Assembly (NCBI GenBank): GCA_944326635.1
Contig: CALVEU010000007.1
Span: 1 to 34,301 of the forward strand
Length of the DNA: 34,301 nt
DNA from: Candidatus Gastranaerophilales bacterium
Lineage (GTDB): Bacteria; Cyanobacteriota; Vampirovibrionia; Gastranaerophilales; Gastranaerophilaceae
Direction: 5' to 3'
In this document: in pieces, positions 1 to 7,624 of the stretch
Numbering within the stretch: the first letter of the stretch is position 1
Layout of the letters: each line of letters opens with the position of its first letter
Position numbers and translations under genes: made by a program
The notes under the pieces: generated by a model
What the model saw: only the letters and a program-made list of their open reading frames with translations
The model's database searches: none
What the model was told of the DNA's origin: nothing

Positions 1-648
1 TTCACATTGGCAGAGGTTTTAATTACATTAGGTATTATTGGGGTAGTTGCTGCAATGACTATGCCTACATTGATGAACTCAACTCAAGGAGCACAGTATA
101 AAGCAGCTTACAAAAAAGCTCTATCAGCTTTATCTCAAGCAGTTACTTTAAACGTTGCTCTTGATGAATATAATTTTGCAGACCTTGATGGCACAACATA
201 CAACTTAGAAGAGATGTTAACCAACAGAATGAACGTAGTCAGAACTGAAAAAGCAACTTTTAAGGCTGCAAATGACAAAGACTATAGCGTACAAGGTTCT
301 GCAAATGGAGGAGCTGCAACAGTAACTGCACCAGGAACAAACAACACTACATTATTCTTTAACGATGGAATTATGTTTACATATGAAACAGATAACGCAG
401 AAAGATGCTCAATGGACCCAACTACTGTAACTGGAGCTGGGAGAAGTACCGCTTGTAAAGGATTTATTGACGTAAATGGAATTAAAGCTCCAAATAAACT
501 AGTAAAATGCGAAAATACAGATTATACAGTTGGCGCAAATGAAAAATGTACAGTAACAAACCCTACAGATGTATATCCTGTTATTTTCTATGATCAAACA
601 ATTATGCCTAATTCAGCAGCAGCTAGAGCAGTATTGTACAGCAAATAA
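1..648 (+). CDS. Pseudopilin / prepilin-type N-terminal domain protein, 5'-truncated by the window edge (pseudopilin 1)
   Basis: The reading frame is open from base 1 (F-T-L-A-E-V-L-I-T-L-G-I-I-G), so the start and short basic leader lie outside the window; the TTG at base 7 is inside the hydrophobic segment and is not the real start. In this family PilD-like prepilin peptidase cuts before the Phe and the segment to about residue 25 is the membrane/assembly helix. The soluble part ends with a Cys-containing region, the motif D-V-N-G-I-K-A-P-N and a C-terminus A-R-A-V-L-Y-S-K. It is a close paralogue of the next gene (1067-1738), almost identical for the first ~55 residues and at the last few, and different in the middle. 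Exact role (type II secretion pseudopilin, type IV pilin or surface protein) cannot be told from sequence. Codon use is ordinary and AGA-rich, unlike the next gene. Confidence 0.9.
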   Translation, partial: FTLAEVLITLGIIGVVAAMTMPTLMNSTQGAQYKAAYKKALSALSQAVTLNVALDEYNFADLDGTTYNLEEMLTNRMNVVRTEKATFKAANDKDYSVQGSANGGAATVTAPGTNNTTLFFNDGIMFTYETDNAERCSMDPTTVTGAGRSTACKGFIDVNGIKAPNKLVKCENTDYTVGANEKCTVTNPTDVYPVIFYDQTIMPNSAAARAVLYSK

Positions 649-756
649 TCAGAAGACAAGAAGTCCAGAGGTCAAGAAGACAGGCTAGTTAAAATAAAAA
701 TAAAATCTGTATATTATAGATCAATGGACATCACAAAAAAGTTCGAATCTTTTTGT

Positions 757-784
757 CGGCGGAGTTTCACCCCGCCGTTTTTTT
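757..784 (+). terminator. Rho-independent terminator after pseudopilin 1
   Basis: Six-pair GC stem CGGCGG (757-762) / CCGCCG (772-777) with a 9-base loop, followed by a run of seven T. It is one of the few GC-rich spots in the gap. An A/T-rich inverted repeat (733-756, ACAAAAA...TTTTTGT) sits just before it. It lies 109 bases after the stop of the first gene. Confidence 0.85.
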
Positions 785-885
785 ATATTCTTTGTATATA
801 TTTAAAATCTAATACATATGTATGATTTTTTAATTTCTAATCCTTTAGAATTAGTTAAATTTAATTAATAATTTTTGTAAAGCTA

Positions 886-914
886 TTGACAATTATTGAA
901 AAATACTTTAAAAT
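886..914 (+). promoter_or_regulatory. Strong sigma-70-type promoter of pseudopilin 2
   Basis: Perfect -35 TTGACA (886-891), 17-base spacer, -10 TAAAAT (909-914). Transcription would start near 921, leaving about 146 bases of untranslated leader before the ATG at 1067. The gap 649-1066 otherwise holds the terminator at 757-784 and featureless AT-rich DNA; I see no gene in it. Confidence 0.75.
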
Positions 915-1066
915 GAAGTTACAAATAAGATTTTTCAAAAGAGTTTTTATGCATATCCACAAGTTTTGGAGAAGATTCGATATAGTAATTAAAGGATAGA
1001 GAGATAAAAGCGTAAAATATTTTTGAGGAATCAGAAAGTTTTACTAAAAAGAAAGGTGAAAAGATT

Positions 1067-1738
1067 ATGACAAAAAGATTCGGCTTTACACTTGCAGAAG
1101 TGTTAATTACTTTAGGTATCATCGGTGTTGTAGCTGCAATGACTATGCCTACATTGATGAACTCAACTCAAGGTGCTCAATACAAAGCAGCTTACAAAAA
1201 AGCATTATCAGCTTTATCTCAAGCAGTTACTTTAAACGTTGCTCTTGATGAATGGAGTTTCGCTGATGCTGATAACACAACTTATGTATTAGCTGACATG
1301 TTCAACAGCCGTATGAACGTTGTTAGACAAGAAACTGGATCTGATAACATTAAAAATTCAAAAGATCAAACATATCAAGTTGCTGTAAGTGCTGCTGGTA
1401 AATTCCCTGATTCTACAGGTATAACAGCTGGTACACCTATTGATATCGCTGAAACTAACGTTACATTATTCTTCAACGATGGTATTATGTTTACATATGA
1501 TCCTGCTACATCAATTAACTGTACAAATGCAGATGGTGCAACTCCTAAAATTTGTAAAGGTTTCATCGACGTAAACGGTGTTAAAGCTCCTAACAGACTT
1601 GTTCAATGTGACAACTCTGATGCTACTAAAGATAAATGCGAAATCAAGAACCCAACTGACGTTTATCCAGTTATGTTCTACGATCAAACTGTTCTTCCAA
1701 ACTCAGTTCCTGCTAGAGCAGTATTGTACAGCAAATAA
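1067..1738 (+). CDS. Pseudopilin / prepilin-type N-terminal domain protein (pseudopilin 2, probably abundant)
   Basis: Complete 223-residue prepilin-like protein: leader M-T-K-R-F-G, cleavage before F-T-L-A-E-V, hydrophobic helix to about residue 30, then a soluble domain. Shared with the preceding gene are F-N-D-G-I-M-F-T-Y, a Cys-rich stretch, D-V-N-G-V-K-A-P-N-R-L and the C-terminal A-R-A-V-L-Y-S-K. The start follows a GAAAGGTGA Shine-Dalgarno. A near-consensus promoter, a 146-base leader, a strong terminator and a codon choice rich in AAC, TTC, GTT, GCT and CGT suggest high expression; this is inference, but the contrast with the AGA-rich first copy is visible. It may be the major fibre subunit and the neighbour a minor variant. 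Function is not proven by sequence. Confidence 0.92.
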   Translation: MTKRFGFTLAEVLITLGIIGVVAAMTMPTLMNSTQGAQYKAAYKKALSALSQAVTLNVALDEWSFADADNTTYVLADMFNSRMNVVRQETGSDNIKNSKDQTYQVAVSAAGKFPDSTGITAGTPIDIAETNVTLFFNDGIMFTYDPATSINCTNADGATPKICKGFIDVNGVKAPNRLVQCDNSDATKDKCEIKNPTDVYPVMFYDQTVLPNSVPARAVLYSK

Positions 1739-1760
1739 TCTTAATTTAAGATATAAAAAA

Positions 1761-1792
1761 AGAACCTGTAAAATTACAGGTTCTTTTTTTTT
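1761..1792. terminator. Bidirectional rho-independent terminator between convergent genes
   Basis: Perfect ten-base stem AGAACCTGTA (1761-1770) / TACAGGTTCT (1775-1784), loop AAAT, with a T run on the right and an A run on the left. It can serve both the pseudopilin gene (+) and the U32-like gene arriving from the other side (-). Confidence 0.92.
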
Positions 1793-1809
1793 ATGCAAAA
1801 AATATAATT

Positions 1810-3456
1810 TTAATTTTCTTCAAAAAACTTATTTAACAAAATAGGAATGAATTTTGCATTCAATGCACTGAAGTCAAATACAAACTCATTTACACCAGAT
1901 CTATATAAATCTTCTACTTTATCAAATTGTTCTAAAATCTTGTCCTCAAACATGTGCATTCGGCAAAAGCCATCACAAGTAAATGGATATATCTTATCTA
2001 ATGACGGATCATGTAATGCATAACCTCCTCTATGGCAAGGAGCTTTACAAGAAAGACGAGAAATTATCGCACTATCATTATTTAATGGGCACAAGCCTAG
2101 ACTTGGGACTCTAATATTCCCTGCAATTGTGTATTTTTTATTTGGAATGTCATTTTTTATCTTTTTTATAGTTTTAATAGTACTTTCAATATCTGAAAAA
2201 GATGTAAAATCCACTGTATCAATAGGTGACAGATTATTCAAACACTTAATTGAAAGACTATTCAACAAATTAATACCCTGTCCAATTTCTATTGGAATAT
2301 GATTTATTTCAGAATCATTTATAGCTGTCCAAAAATAGCCAATGTTATTTATTATCAAACTATCAGGTGCTGGATTAGTTAATAAAATCTGTTTTACATA
2401 CTCATATACTCTGTCAAAATCCCTTTCTATAAGAATTCGTGGAGTAGACAATTGAAACTTTATACCATACTTTGTACAGAATTTTTTAACTTTCATTATA
2501 ATATCGCTAAAACTACTCGTCGCTAAATCACACGTTGCAAGAATTTCACCATACTCTATTGAATAAATAGGATTAGTACCTATTTTTTTTATATATTTTT
2601 CAAGCTCTTTCAAGTGAGCTAATTCAGACAATCTTAAATTAATTTTATATATATCTTTTTTAGAATAATCAAAAACTTGTCTTACTTTTGGCTTTGCAAC
2701 TTTCCATTCAAAATTCCTAATATTTTTACTGAATTTAAAATCTTGCCCTTCAGCACTTACCACAACGCCCAAAAAGTGATTTGTGCTATAAATACTTTTT
2801 CTCACATGTTTAAACGGCAATTTTTGATGTTTAAATAACTTTGGTTTATCTAAAATCTTTTGAATAAGTTCTATAGCCTCTAAAATTTCATCTGAACTAT
2901 TAAACTTTCCTTTTATTACTACACTATCTATCGCCTTTAATTTTTTAATATCCTCAGCACAATAAGGAAGATTATCACTATCTATAGCTAATGGCAATTT
3001 TGTATATTGCTTAATTTTAGCAATATTTTTCATATAAATTTCTTCTGTAATAATTATCTCATCAACCTTATGGAAATTATTTATAAAATCAATTCCTGCA
3101 AGATTATGAATATCAAAATAGGAATCAACAATTACTTTAAACGGTAAATTAAAAACCTTTATAGCCTCTAAGATTGCAAAACTATTAATAAAAATTCCGT
3201 CAATACCTGCAGTTTTCAAAAATCTCAGCATTTTTTTTATTTCAGGAAGATTTTCTTCTGTAATATCATGCTTGAAATTTATATAAATAGCACAATCATT
3301 ACGCTTTGCTGCTTCTACAAACTCATTTACATATTCAAAATTATTATTTAAAAACTTTTTATAATAAACGTAATAATCCTTGCAAGAAGTCTCTTTTGCA
3401 AAAACATCAATATCATCAGGCTTTTTTACAGGTGATACAATTTTTATACTTCCCAT
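1810..3456 (-). CDS. U32-family peptidase-like protein (divergent)
   Basis: 548 residues. The N-terminal half looks like the TIM-barrel of U32 (collagenase-like) proteins: an alternating strand/helix pattern with A-I-Y-I-N-F-K, G-I-D-G-I-F-I-N-S and F-K-V-I-V-D-S. The C-terminal third has a cysteine cluster, L-C-P-L, S-C-K-A-P-C-H-R-G-G and T-C-D-G-F-C-R, reminiscent of the four conserved cysteines of U32 proteins such as RlhA/TrhP/UbiU-V, which in several members bind an iron-sulfur cluster. The canonical U32 signature is not clearly present, so the family call is moderate and the substrate unknown. No Shine-Dalgarno precedes the ATG; instead TATAAT ends six bases before it, suggesting a leaderless mRNA. 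It is transcribed alone. Confidence 0.6.
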   Translation of the reverse strand: MGSIKIVSPVKKPDDIDVFAKETSCKDYYVYYKKFLNNNFEYVNEFVEAAKRNDCAIYINFKHDITEENLPEIKKMLRFLKTAGIDGIFINSFAILEAIKVFNLPFKVIVDSYFDIHNLAGIDFINNFHKVDEIIITEEIYMKNIAKIKQYTKLPLAIDSDNLPYCAEDIKKLKAIDSVVIKGKFNSSDEILEAIELIQKILDKPKLFKHQKLPFKHVRKSIYSTNHFLGVVVSAEGQDFKFSKNIRNFEWKVAKPKVRQVFDYSKKDIYKINLRLSELAHLKELEKYIKKIGTNPIYSIEYGEILATCDLATSSFSDIIMKVKKFCTKYGIKFQLSTPRILIERDFDRVYEYVKQILLTNPAPDSLIINNIGYFWTAINDSEINHIPIEIGQGINLLNSLSIKCLNNLSPIDTVDFTSFSDIESTIKTIKKIKNDIPNKKYTIAGNIRVPSLGLCPLNNDSAIISRLSCKAPCHRGGYALHDPSLDKIYPFTCDGFCRMHMFEDKILEQFDKVEDLYRSGVNEFVFDFSALNAKFIPILLNKFFEEN

Positions 3457-3462
3457 AGATTA

Positions 3463-3471
3463 ATTATAGCA
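3463..3471 (-). promoter_or_regulatory. Extended -10 promoter giving a leaderless mRNA for the U32-like gene
   Basis: On the minus strand TGC-TATAAT is followed by exactly six bases and then the ATG at 3456. There is no good -35 at 17 bases; the TG extension may compensate. Spacing puts the transcription start at or beside the start codon. Confidence 0.6.
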
Positions 3472-3541
3472 TAATAAATATTATTTGTAGTTCTCAATTG
3501 ACTTTTATTATGAATTAAAAATATAAAATAAGAAAAGCTGT

Positions 3542-3673
3542 ATTGCTTCGCATTCGCTCGCAATGACAATATTTTCCTAACGTCATTCTGAGGACGTTAG
3601 TCCGAAAGAATCCAGCTGATTCAAAATTAAAAAGACTATATTGATTTAAATTAGATCGCAATGACAATATTTA
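3542..3673. repeat. Cluster of REP-like palindromic repeats
   Basis: Two related units in direct orientation (about 3538-3576 and 3634-3673, both ending TCGCAATGACAATATTT) flank a unit containing a perfect eight-base hairpin CTAACGTC (3577-3584) / GACGTTAG (3593-3600) and the string GAAAGAATCCAGC. The same GTCATTGCGAG / GTCATTCTGAG ... AATCCAGC vocabulary recurs at 31114-31199, and in reduced form at 22091-22116. The gap 3457-3826 holds this cluster plus AT-rich DNA upstream of the 3827 gene; no other gene is visible. Confidence 0.75.
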
Positions 3674-3826
3674 TTATGTAAACAATTCTTAACAAACATT
3701 GAAAAAATAAGCAATTTTTTGGGAAAGAAATACTTAGTATATACATAAGGAATATTTAGGATAGTCTAACACACTTTCTCATCAAACACATCAATAGGAT
3801 TACAATTAAATTTAGGGAGGACACCA

Positions 3827-4066
3827 ATGGCAATAGGTGCTGAGGATTACATCGACCAACTTTTGGTCAAAAAATACGCTGAAGAAAAAGTTGATAACCA
3901 CGATAATATGGAATCAATGGTTGACCCTGAAAAAATGATGGGTGCAATGAATGATTATGCAAGCATGTATCGAAATATGATGAACCTTAAACAAAGGTTA
4001 AATATTGCATGTTATGCTATCAACGCAAGAACAGCCAGATACAATAAAACAACTCAATATCAATAA
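3827..4066 (+). CDS. Small conserved-looking protein of unknown function (79 aa)
   Basis: Not recognised. The ORF begins 11 bases after a strong Shine-Dalgarno (TAGGGAGGACACCA before ATG). The protein is charged and methionine-rich (about ten Met), predicted mainly helical, with no transmembrane segment or signal peptide. It stands 78 bases before maf, with a possible -10 (TATAAT at 4094-4099) in between, so it is probably a separate unit. Confidence 0.65.
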   Translation: MAIGAEDYIDQLLVKKYAEEKVDNHDNMESMVDPEKMMGAMNDYASMYRNMMNLKQRLNIACYAINARTARYNKTTQYQ

Positions 4067-4144
4067 AGTTTTATGTTCAAACTTTTTCGGTTATAATATA
4101 CAGAAGAAAACGATGTAATTATTAACTGAGAAAGTGAGAACAAA

Positions 4145-4714
4145 ATGGTGGGAAAAATAATCCTTGCTTCTTCTTCTCCCAGAAGAGCAAATATTCTGAA
4201 AAAACTTAATATTGGATTTGAAATCATTCCGTCTCCGTATGTTGAAGATCATACAAGGACGGATTTTTCTTATGATTTTATAGAAAATCTAGCATATAAC
4301 AAAGCAAAAGAAGTAATTCCTTTAGTAAAAGAACCAAGCACAATAATTGGAGCTGATACTGTTGTTGTTCTTGATAATAAAATATTAGGAAAGCCAAACG
4401 GATATGATGGAGCTTTCAAAATGTTAAAAAGTCTTTCAGGTAGAACCCATATAGTTGTCACAAGCATAGTTGTAATGAATTCTGAAACAGGAGAATTTAA
4501 AAAGAATTCAACAACAAGTGAAGTTACATTTGAAAATTTAACTGATGAACAAATAAAATTTTACATTGATAACTTTAAACCTTTTGACAAAGCCGGTTCA
4601 TATGGCATACAAGAAATGCCTGCTGGATATATTAAATCCTACACAGGCGATCTTGAAAATATTATTGGGATCAGCTCTAAGTCATTAGCTGAACTGTTAT
4701 CTATAGAAGTTTAA
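4145..4714 (+). CDS. maf: Maf-family nucleoside triphosphate pyrophosphatase
   Basis: 189 residues, normal for Maf/YhdE/YceF. Maf proteins hydrolyse non-canonical or modified NTPs (for example dTTP/UTP or m7GTP, depending on subfamily) to monophosphate and PPi, a house-cleaning role; overexpression inhibits septation in Bacillus. Visible motifs: I-L-A-S-S-S-P-R-R at residues 6-14 (phosphate-binding loop), I-I-G-A-D-T-V-V near 67-74 with the catalytic Asp, L-G-K-P, the S-G-R-T-H loop and F-D-K-A-G-S-Y-G-I-Q near the C-terminus. The start is the ATG after GAGAAAGTGAGAACAAA. It converges on the SEC-C gene with no gap (stop at 4714, next stop at 4715), so the two 3' ends abut. Confidence 0.93.
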   Translation: MVGKIILASSSPRRANILKKLNIGFEIIPSPYVEDHTRTDFSYDFIENLAYNKAKEVIPLVKEPSTIIGADTVVVLDNKILGKPNGYDGAFKMLKSLSGRTHIVVTSIVVMNSETGEFKKNSTTSEVTFENLTDEQIKFYIDNFKPFDKAGSYGIQEMPAGYIKSYTGDLENIIGISSKSLAELLSIEV

Positions 4715-5992
4715 TTATAAATTTGCTCCACAGCATTTTTTAAACTTTTTACCACTTCCGCAAGGGCAAGGATCATTTCTACCTACTTTACTTAAATCAA
4801 CACCTTCTAATTCAGGCTTTTCAATATCCTCTTCAATAATACCTAAAGTTTTTGAAAAAGCTTTTGATTTGTATAATACGGTTGTTGATGAGAAGATTTT
4901 ATTTTCTAAATATCTGGATTTATAATGTTCTAAAAGTTCTTCAAATGAATAATTTGTTCCTAAAAGTTTATTTACAACATCAATAAAGTTTGAATGACGC
5001 TCTGCTACACGTTTTATAATATTTGCAGAAAATTTATCATTATTTAAGAAAAATTCAACACATTCTTTTGCATTTTCAACATTATCTGAATTTTCAATAA
5101 CTTTATCGAATGTTGCTAAAAATGGAACAGCGTATAATCCTAACTCTTTATCAAATACAATCCCTACATCATAAATTTCTTTATGAGAAGAAAATCCTCC
5201 TAATGAATTTTCTAAGAAATTATCATAAGAATTATTAAATTCTGAAACATTAAAGAATTTATAACTTTCTAATGATTGAATTTTATCTTGAAAATCAATT
5301 TTTTCTCCACCCTCAGCAAAATCATTAAATGCACCTATTAAATCATCTGCAAATTTATTAGTAGTAACGACTTCATCTTTACCAAAAAATTCAATAAATT
5401 TACCATAAATGTCTTTAATATTTTCTTCTATTTCTTTTTGTTTTTCAGGATTATCTAAATATACTAATTCAGGATTTTGAATAATTTTTGCAACAGAATA
5501 TCTCAAAGCATCATCTCTGCGAGTAGATGGTAGAACACCTGAAATTTCTAAAAGATAATAAGCGTTTTCAAACTTAAAAATTCTTGCAACTACATATTGT
5601 CCTGCACCCATCCCTCTAAAAGAAGTCATTTTAACAAGTGATACAACACTATAGTTTTTTTCATTAATTATATTATTAAAATCAAATCCATTTTGTAACA
5701 CTCTTTTAATTTCAAAAATTGACGAAATTGATTGCATCAAAGCTTTAACAATCTTTTTATTTGATGCTGGCAATTTTTTAGTATTTTCTAGATATAAAGA
5801 TAAAATACTTTTATTATTTAAATTTCTTTCAAAAATATAGTTAAAACAAGCAGATTGAAAATTCATTCCATTCTGACCAATTGTTTTTATATACTCCTCA
5901 AAATCTGGCTTTACAGTTTCATCATTTTGTACAAATTCTGCCAAATCTTTTATTACGTCATTAATTTCTTTTAAATCTTCTAAAATTTGCAT
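4715..5992 (-). CDS. SEC-C motif protein of unknown function
   Basis: 425 residues. The only recognisable domain is the C-terminal SEC-C zinc motif ([19 protein letters not shown]), as at the end of SecA and many unrelated proteins, where it binds Zn and can contact SecB or ribosomes. The rest is acidic, helical and unassigned. I place the start at the ATG at 5992 because AGAGGGAG lies eight bases upstream; a longer frame opens at 6034 but has no such site. A seven-pair hairpin (6002-6019) overlaps the Shine-Dalgarno. It lies 75 bases downstream of the TPR membrane gene on the same strand and may share its transcript. Confidence 0.75.
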   Translation of the reverse strand: MQILEDLKEINDVIKDLAEFVQNDETVKPDFEEYIKTIGQNGMNFQSACFNYIFERNLNNKSILSLYLENTKKLPASNKKIVKALMQSISSIFEIKRVLQNGFDFNNIINEKNYSVVSLVKMTSFRGMGAGQYVVARIFKFENAYYLLEISGVLPSTRRDDALRYSVAKIIQNPELVYLDNPEKQKEIEENIKDIYGKFIEFFGKDEVVTTNKFADDLIGAFNDFAEGGEKIDFQDKIQSLESYKFFNVSEFNNSYDNFLENSLGGFSSHKEIYDVGIVFDKELGLYAVPFLATFDKVIENSDNVENAKECVEFFLNNDKFSANIIKRVAERHSNFIDVVNKLLGTNYSFEELLEHYKSRYLENKIFSSTTVLYKSKAFSKTLGIIEEDIEKPELEGVDLSKVGRNDPCPCGSGKKFKKCCGANL

Positions 5993-6001
5993 TAATTTCT
6001 C

Positions 6002-6019
6002 CCTCTTTATAAAAAGAGG
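6002..6019 (-). promoter_or_regulatory. Hairpin overlapping the Shine-Dalgarno of the SEC-C gene
   Basis: In the mRNA, CCTCTTT pairs with AAAGAGG around a TTAT loop. The right arm contributes AGAGG of the AGAGGGAG ribosome site before the ATG at 5992, so folding would partly hide it. No ligand or regulator is indicated. Confidence 0.4.
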
Positions 6020-6067
6020 ATACCTTAAAAACATTAAAAACTCAATACTATAACAGAGTAATATATA

Positions 6068-7144
6068 CTAAGGTTTTTTAATCATTGTTGAATCAAGATT
6101 AAATTTACATTCAGGACACATTTTTCTGGATATTACAAAATCAGATTTTGCTCCACTTTTATCTCCTAAATAATTTCTTGCTATTGCCCTGTTATTGTAA
6201 ACTAAAGAAGGTGAAAAGAAAACTTTAGTCCCTTTTTCATACAAATTAATCAAGTAATTAAAAGTAGCATAAGCAGACTTATAATCTTTATTTTTTAATT
6301 GATAAGCAGCTTTTTCACTCATTAAATAATATTTATATGGCTGATTTTTTTCCAATGCAATCAAGTTATCAAATTCGTTTAGAACCTGGGAATAAGGTAA
6401 ATAATAAGTTTTTACCCCTAATATATCTGGATTAAAATCTTTTGAAAAACTGTATTTATTTGCATTTTCATAATCTTCTACTGCTTCTTTGTATTGTTTT
6501 AAATTAAACTTAGCATAAGCTCTTTGAACATAAACATCTGGTGCTATAGGCATAAAAGTCAAATAACTATTAGAAAGTTTCAAAGCAGAATTGAATTCCT
6601 TGTTATTATTAAAATAATTAATAACAAATGGAGTTAATATAAAAGAAAAGAAAACTAATAATATTAATACAAAAAAGTAAACACTTTTTTTAGAAGTATT
6701 AAGATATTCATTAAATACATTTTCTTCAACATATTTAACTTTTGGTTGAAACTTCATTTTTTGAAAAACACCCACACTTTTCACAAGATATTTTTCATAC
6801 AAAGCATTAACAACAACATAAGTTAAATAAAGTGCAACTAATGGAATTAATGAAAGCATCATTACTACTACAAAAAATGGCAAATTCATAAATTCTAAAT
6901 AGTATGGAAAAATTACAAAGTAAACATATAAAATTATCTCGATAGCAACTAATAAGTTTAATAAAGCTATGTACTTTCTATATGCTTTATTAACATCCTT
7001 TAATTTATCATCAGATAAATTTTCTGCATATCTATAACCATTATTTCTCATAACTCCTGCTAATACAGTATTATTATTCACTTTATAATATGAACAATAT
7101 TGAGAATTTAAGAACAATAATTTTCTATATTCATTAATATCCAT
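6068..7144 (-). CDS. Membrane protein with cytoplasmic/periplasmic TPR-like domain
   Basis: 358 residues from the preferred ATG. Two adjacent hydrophobic segments (about residues 55-110) and a third (about 155-178), then a soluble tail with TPR-like helices (A-Y-A-K-F-N-L-K-Q-Y-K-E-A-V-E-D-Y near the middle and A-R-N-Y-L-G-D-K-S-G-A-K-S-D-F near the end) and a C-terminal C-P-E-C pair. Such proteins usually scaffold complexes; the partner is unknown. An upstream ATG at 7171 exists, but a TTGCAA-N17-TATTAT promoter ends six bases before the 7144 ATG and overlaps the longer form's first codons, so 7144 is preferred as a leaderless start. Possibly co-transcribed with the SEC-C gene. Confidence 0.72.
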   Translation of the reverse strand: MDINEYRKLLFLNSQYCSYYKVNNNTVLAGVMRNNGYRYAENLSDDKLKDVNKAYRKYIALLNLLVAIEIILYVYFVIFPYYLEFMNLPFFVVVMMLSLIPLVALYLTYVVVNALYEKYLVKSVGVFQKMKFQPKVKYVEENVFNEYLNTSKKSVYFFVLILLVFFSFILTPFVINYFNNNKEFNSALKLSNSYLTFMPIAPDVYVQRAYAKFNLKQYKEAVEDYENANKYSFSKDFNPDILGVKTYYLPYSQVLNEFDNLIALEKNQPYKYYLMSEKAAYQLKNKDYKSAYATFNYLINLYEKGTKVFFSPSLVYNNRAIARNYLGDKSGAKSDFVISRKMCPECKFNLDSTMIKKP

Positions 7145-7150
7145 ATATTT

Positions 7151-7179
7151 ATAATAACATTTTTCACACATAATTGCAA
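7151..7179 (-). promoter_or_regulatory. Promoter giving a leaderless mRNA for the TPR membrane gene
   Basis: On the minus strand -35 TTGCAA (7174-7179), 17-base spacer, -10 TATTAT (7151-7156), then six bases and ATG at 7144. No Shine-Dalgarno is present. Confidence 0.6.
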
Positions 7180-7215
7180 TCCAATTTACAATTTTTTTTT
7201 AAGTGATATACTTTT

Positions 7216-7332
7216 GACGTTAGGAAATAACAAAAAATATCGGGACGTGGCACTCTGCCGAACAAACGATTAAGTATCGTTTGTGAGAGGAAATTGGTAG
7301 CGTAGCTACCAAGCGTAAATAATCGTCCTAAC
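7216..7332 (+). other. Structured tRNA-Pro-like remnant
   Basis: The stretch begins like the next tRNA (CGGGACGTGGC at 7241-7251 is identical to its first 11 bases) and later repeats TTGGTAGCGT and GCTACC, but the middle is replaced. It still folds: a closing stem GGGACG / CGTCCT (7242-7247 with 7323-7328, one G-U), GGCA/TGCC, a nine-pair stem ACAAACGAT / ATCGTTTGT (7262-7270, 7276-7284) and an eight-pair stem TTGGTAGC / GCTACCAA (7294-7301, 7305-7312). An outer GTTAGGA / TCCTAAC pair (7219-7225, 7326-7332) competes with the closing stem. There is no usable anticodon or T-loop, so it is a decayed or rearranged tRNA-Pro copy or an unrelated structured RNA. Confidence 0.5.
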
Positions 7333-7347
7333 ATAAATAAATAATAT

Positions 7348-7421
7348 CGGGACGTGGCGCAGCTTGGTAGCGTGCTACCTTGGGGTGGTAGAGGTCGCAG
7401 GTTCAAATCCTGTCGTTCCGA
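7348..7421 (+). tRNA. tRNA-Pro(GGG)
   Basis: Complete cloverleaf of 74 bases: acceptor CGGGACG / CGTTCCG (one G-T wobble), D arm with AGCTTGGTA, anticodon stem CTACC / GGTAG around loop TTGGGGT giving anticodon GGG, T arm with GGTTCAAATCC, discriminator A. CCA is not encoded. It reads Pro codons CCC/CCU. Confidence 0.92.
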
Positions 7422-7482
7422 TTTTATTATTATTAATTACACTAAAACAATTGTATATTCTAATAAACTATTCTAATAATAT

Positions 7483-7556
7483 CGGGATGTAGCGCAGTCT
7501 GGTAGCGCACCGTGTTCGGGACGCGGGGGCCGCAAGTTCGAATCTTGTCATCCCGA
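7483..7556 (+). tRNA. tRNA-Pro(CGG)
   Basis: Complete cloverleaf of 74 bases: acceptor CGGGATG / CATCCCG, D arm AGTCTGGTA, anticodon stem CCGTG / CGCGG (one T-G) around loop TTCGGGA giving anticodon CGG, T arm with AGTTCGAATCT, discriminator A, CCA not encoded. It reads the Pro codon CCG. It follows the GGG isoacceptor by 61 bases and probably arose from the same duplication. Confidence 0.92.
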
Positions 7557-7624
7557 TTTTTTACAATTACTTAAAATATCAGAACAAATAGCAAATATTA
7601 TATTTTAGAGATTTTACAATAAAT

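Noticed and set aside
919-1122. 67-codon minus-strand frame over the pseudopilin 2 leader
   Set aside because: It overlaps the leader and start of a well-supported gene and has no ribosome site or recognisable protein.
3542-3673. CRISPR-like spacing of repeats
   Set aside because: Only two or three degenerate palindromic units with no uniform spacers and no cas genes; fits REP-like elements instead.
7164-7406. 80-codon minus-strand frame across the tRNA-Pro region
   Set aside because: It runs antisense through tRNA-Pro(GGG) and the structured remnant; tRNA structure explains the sequence.
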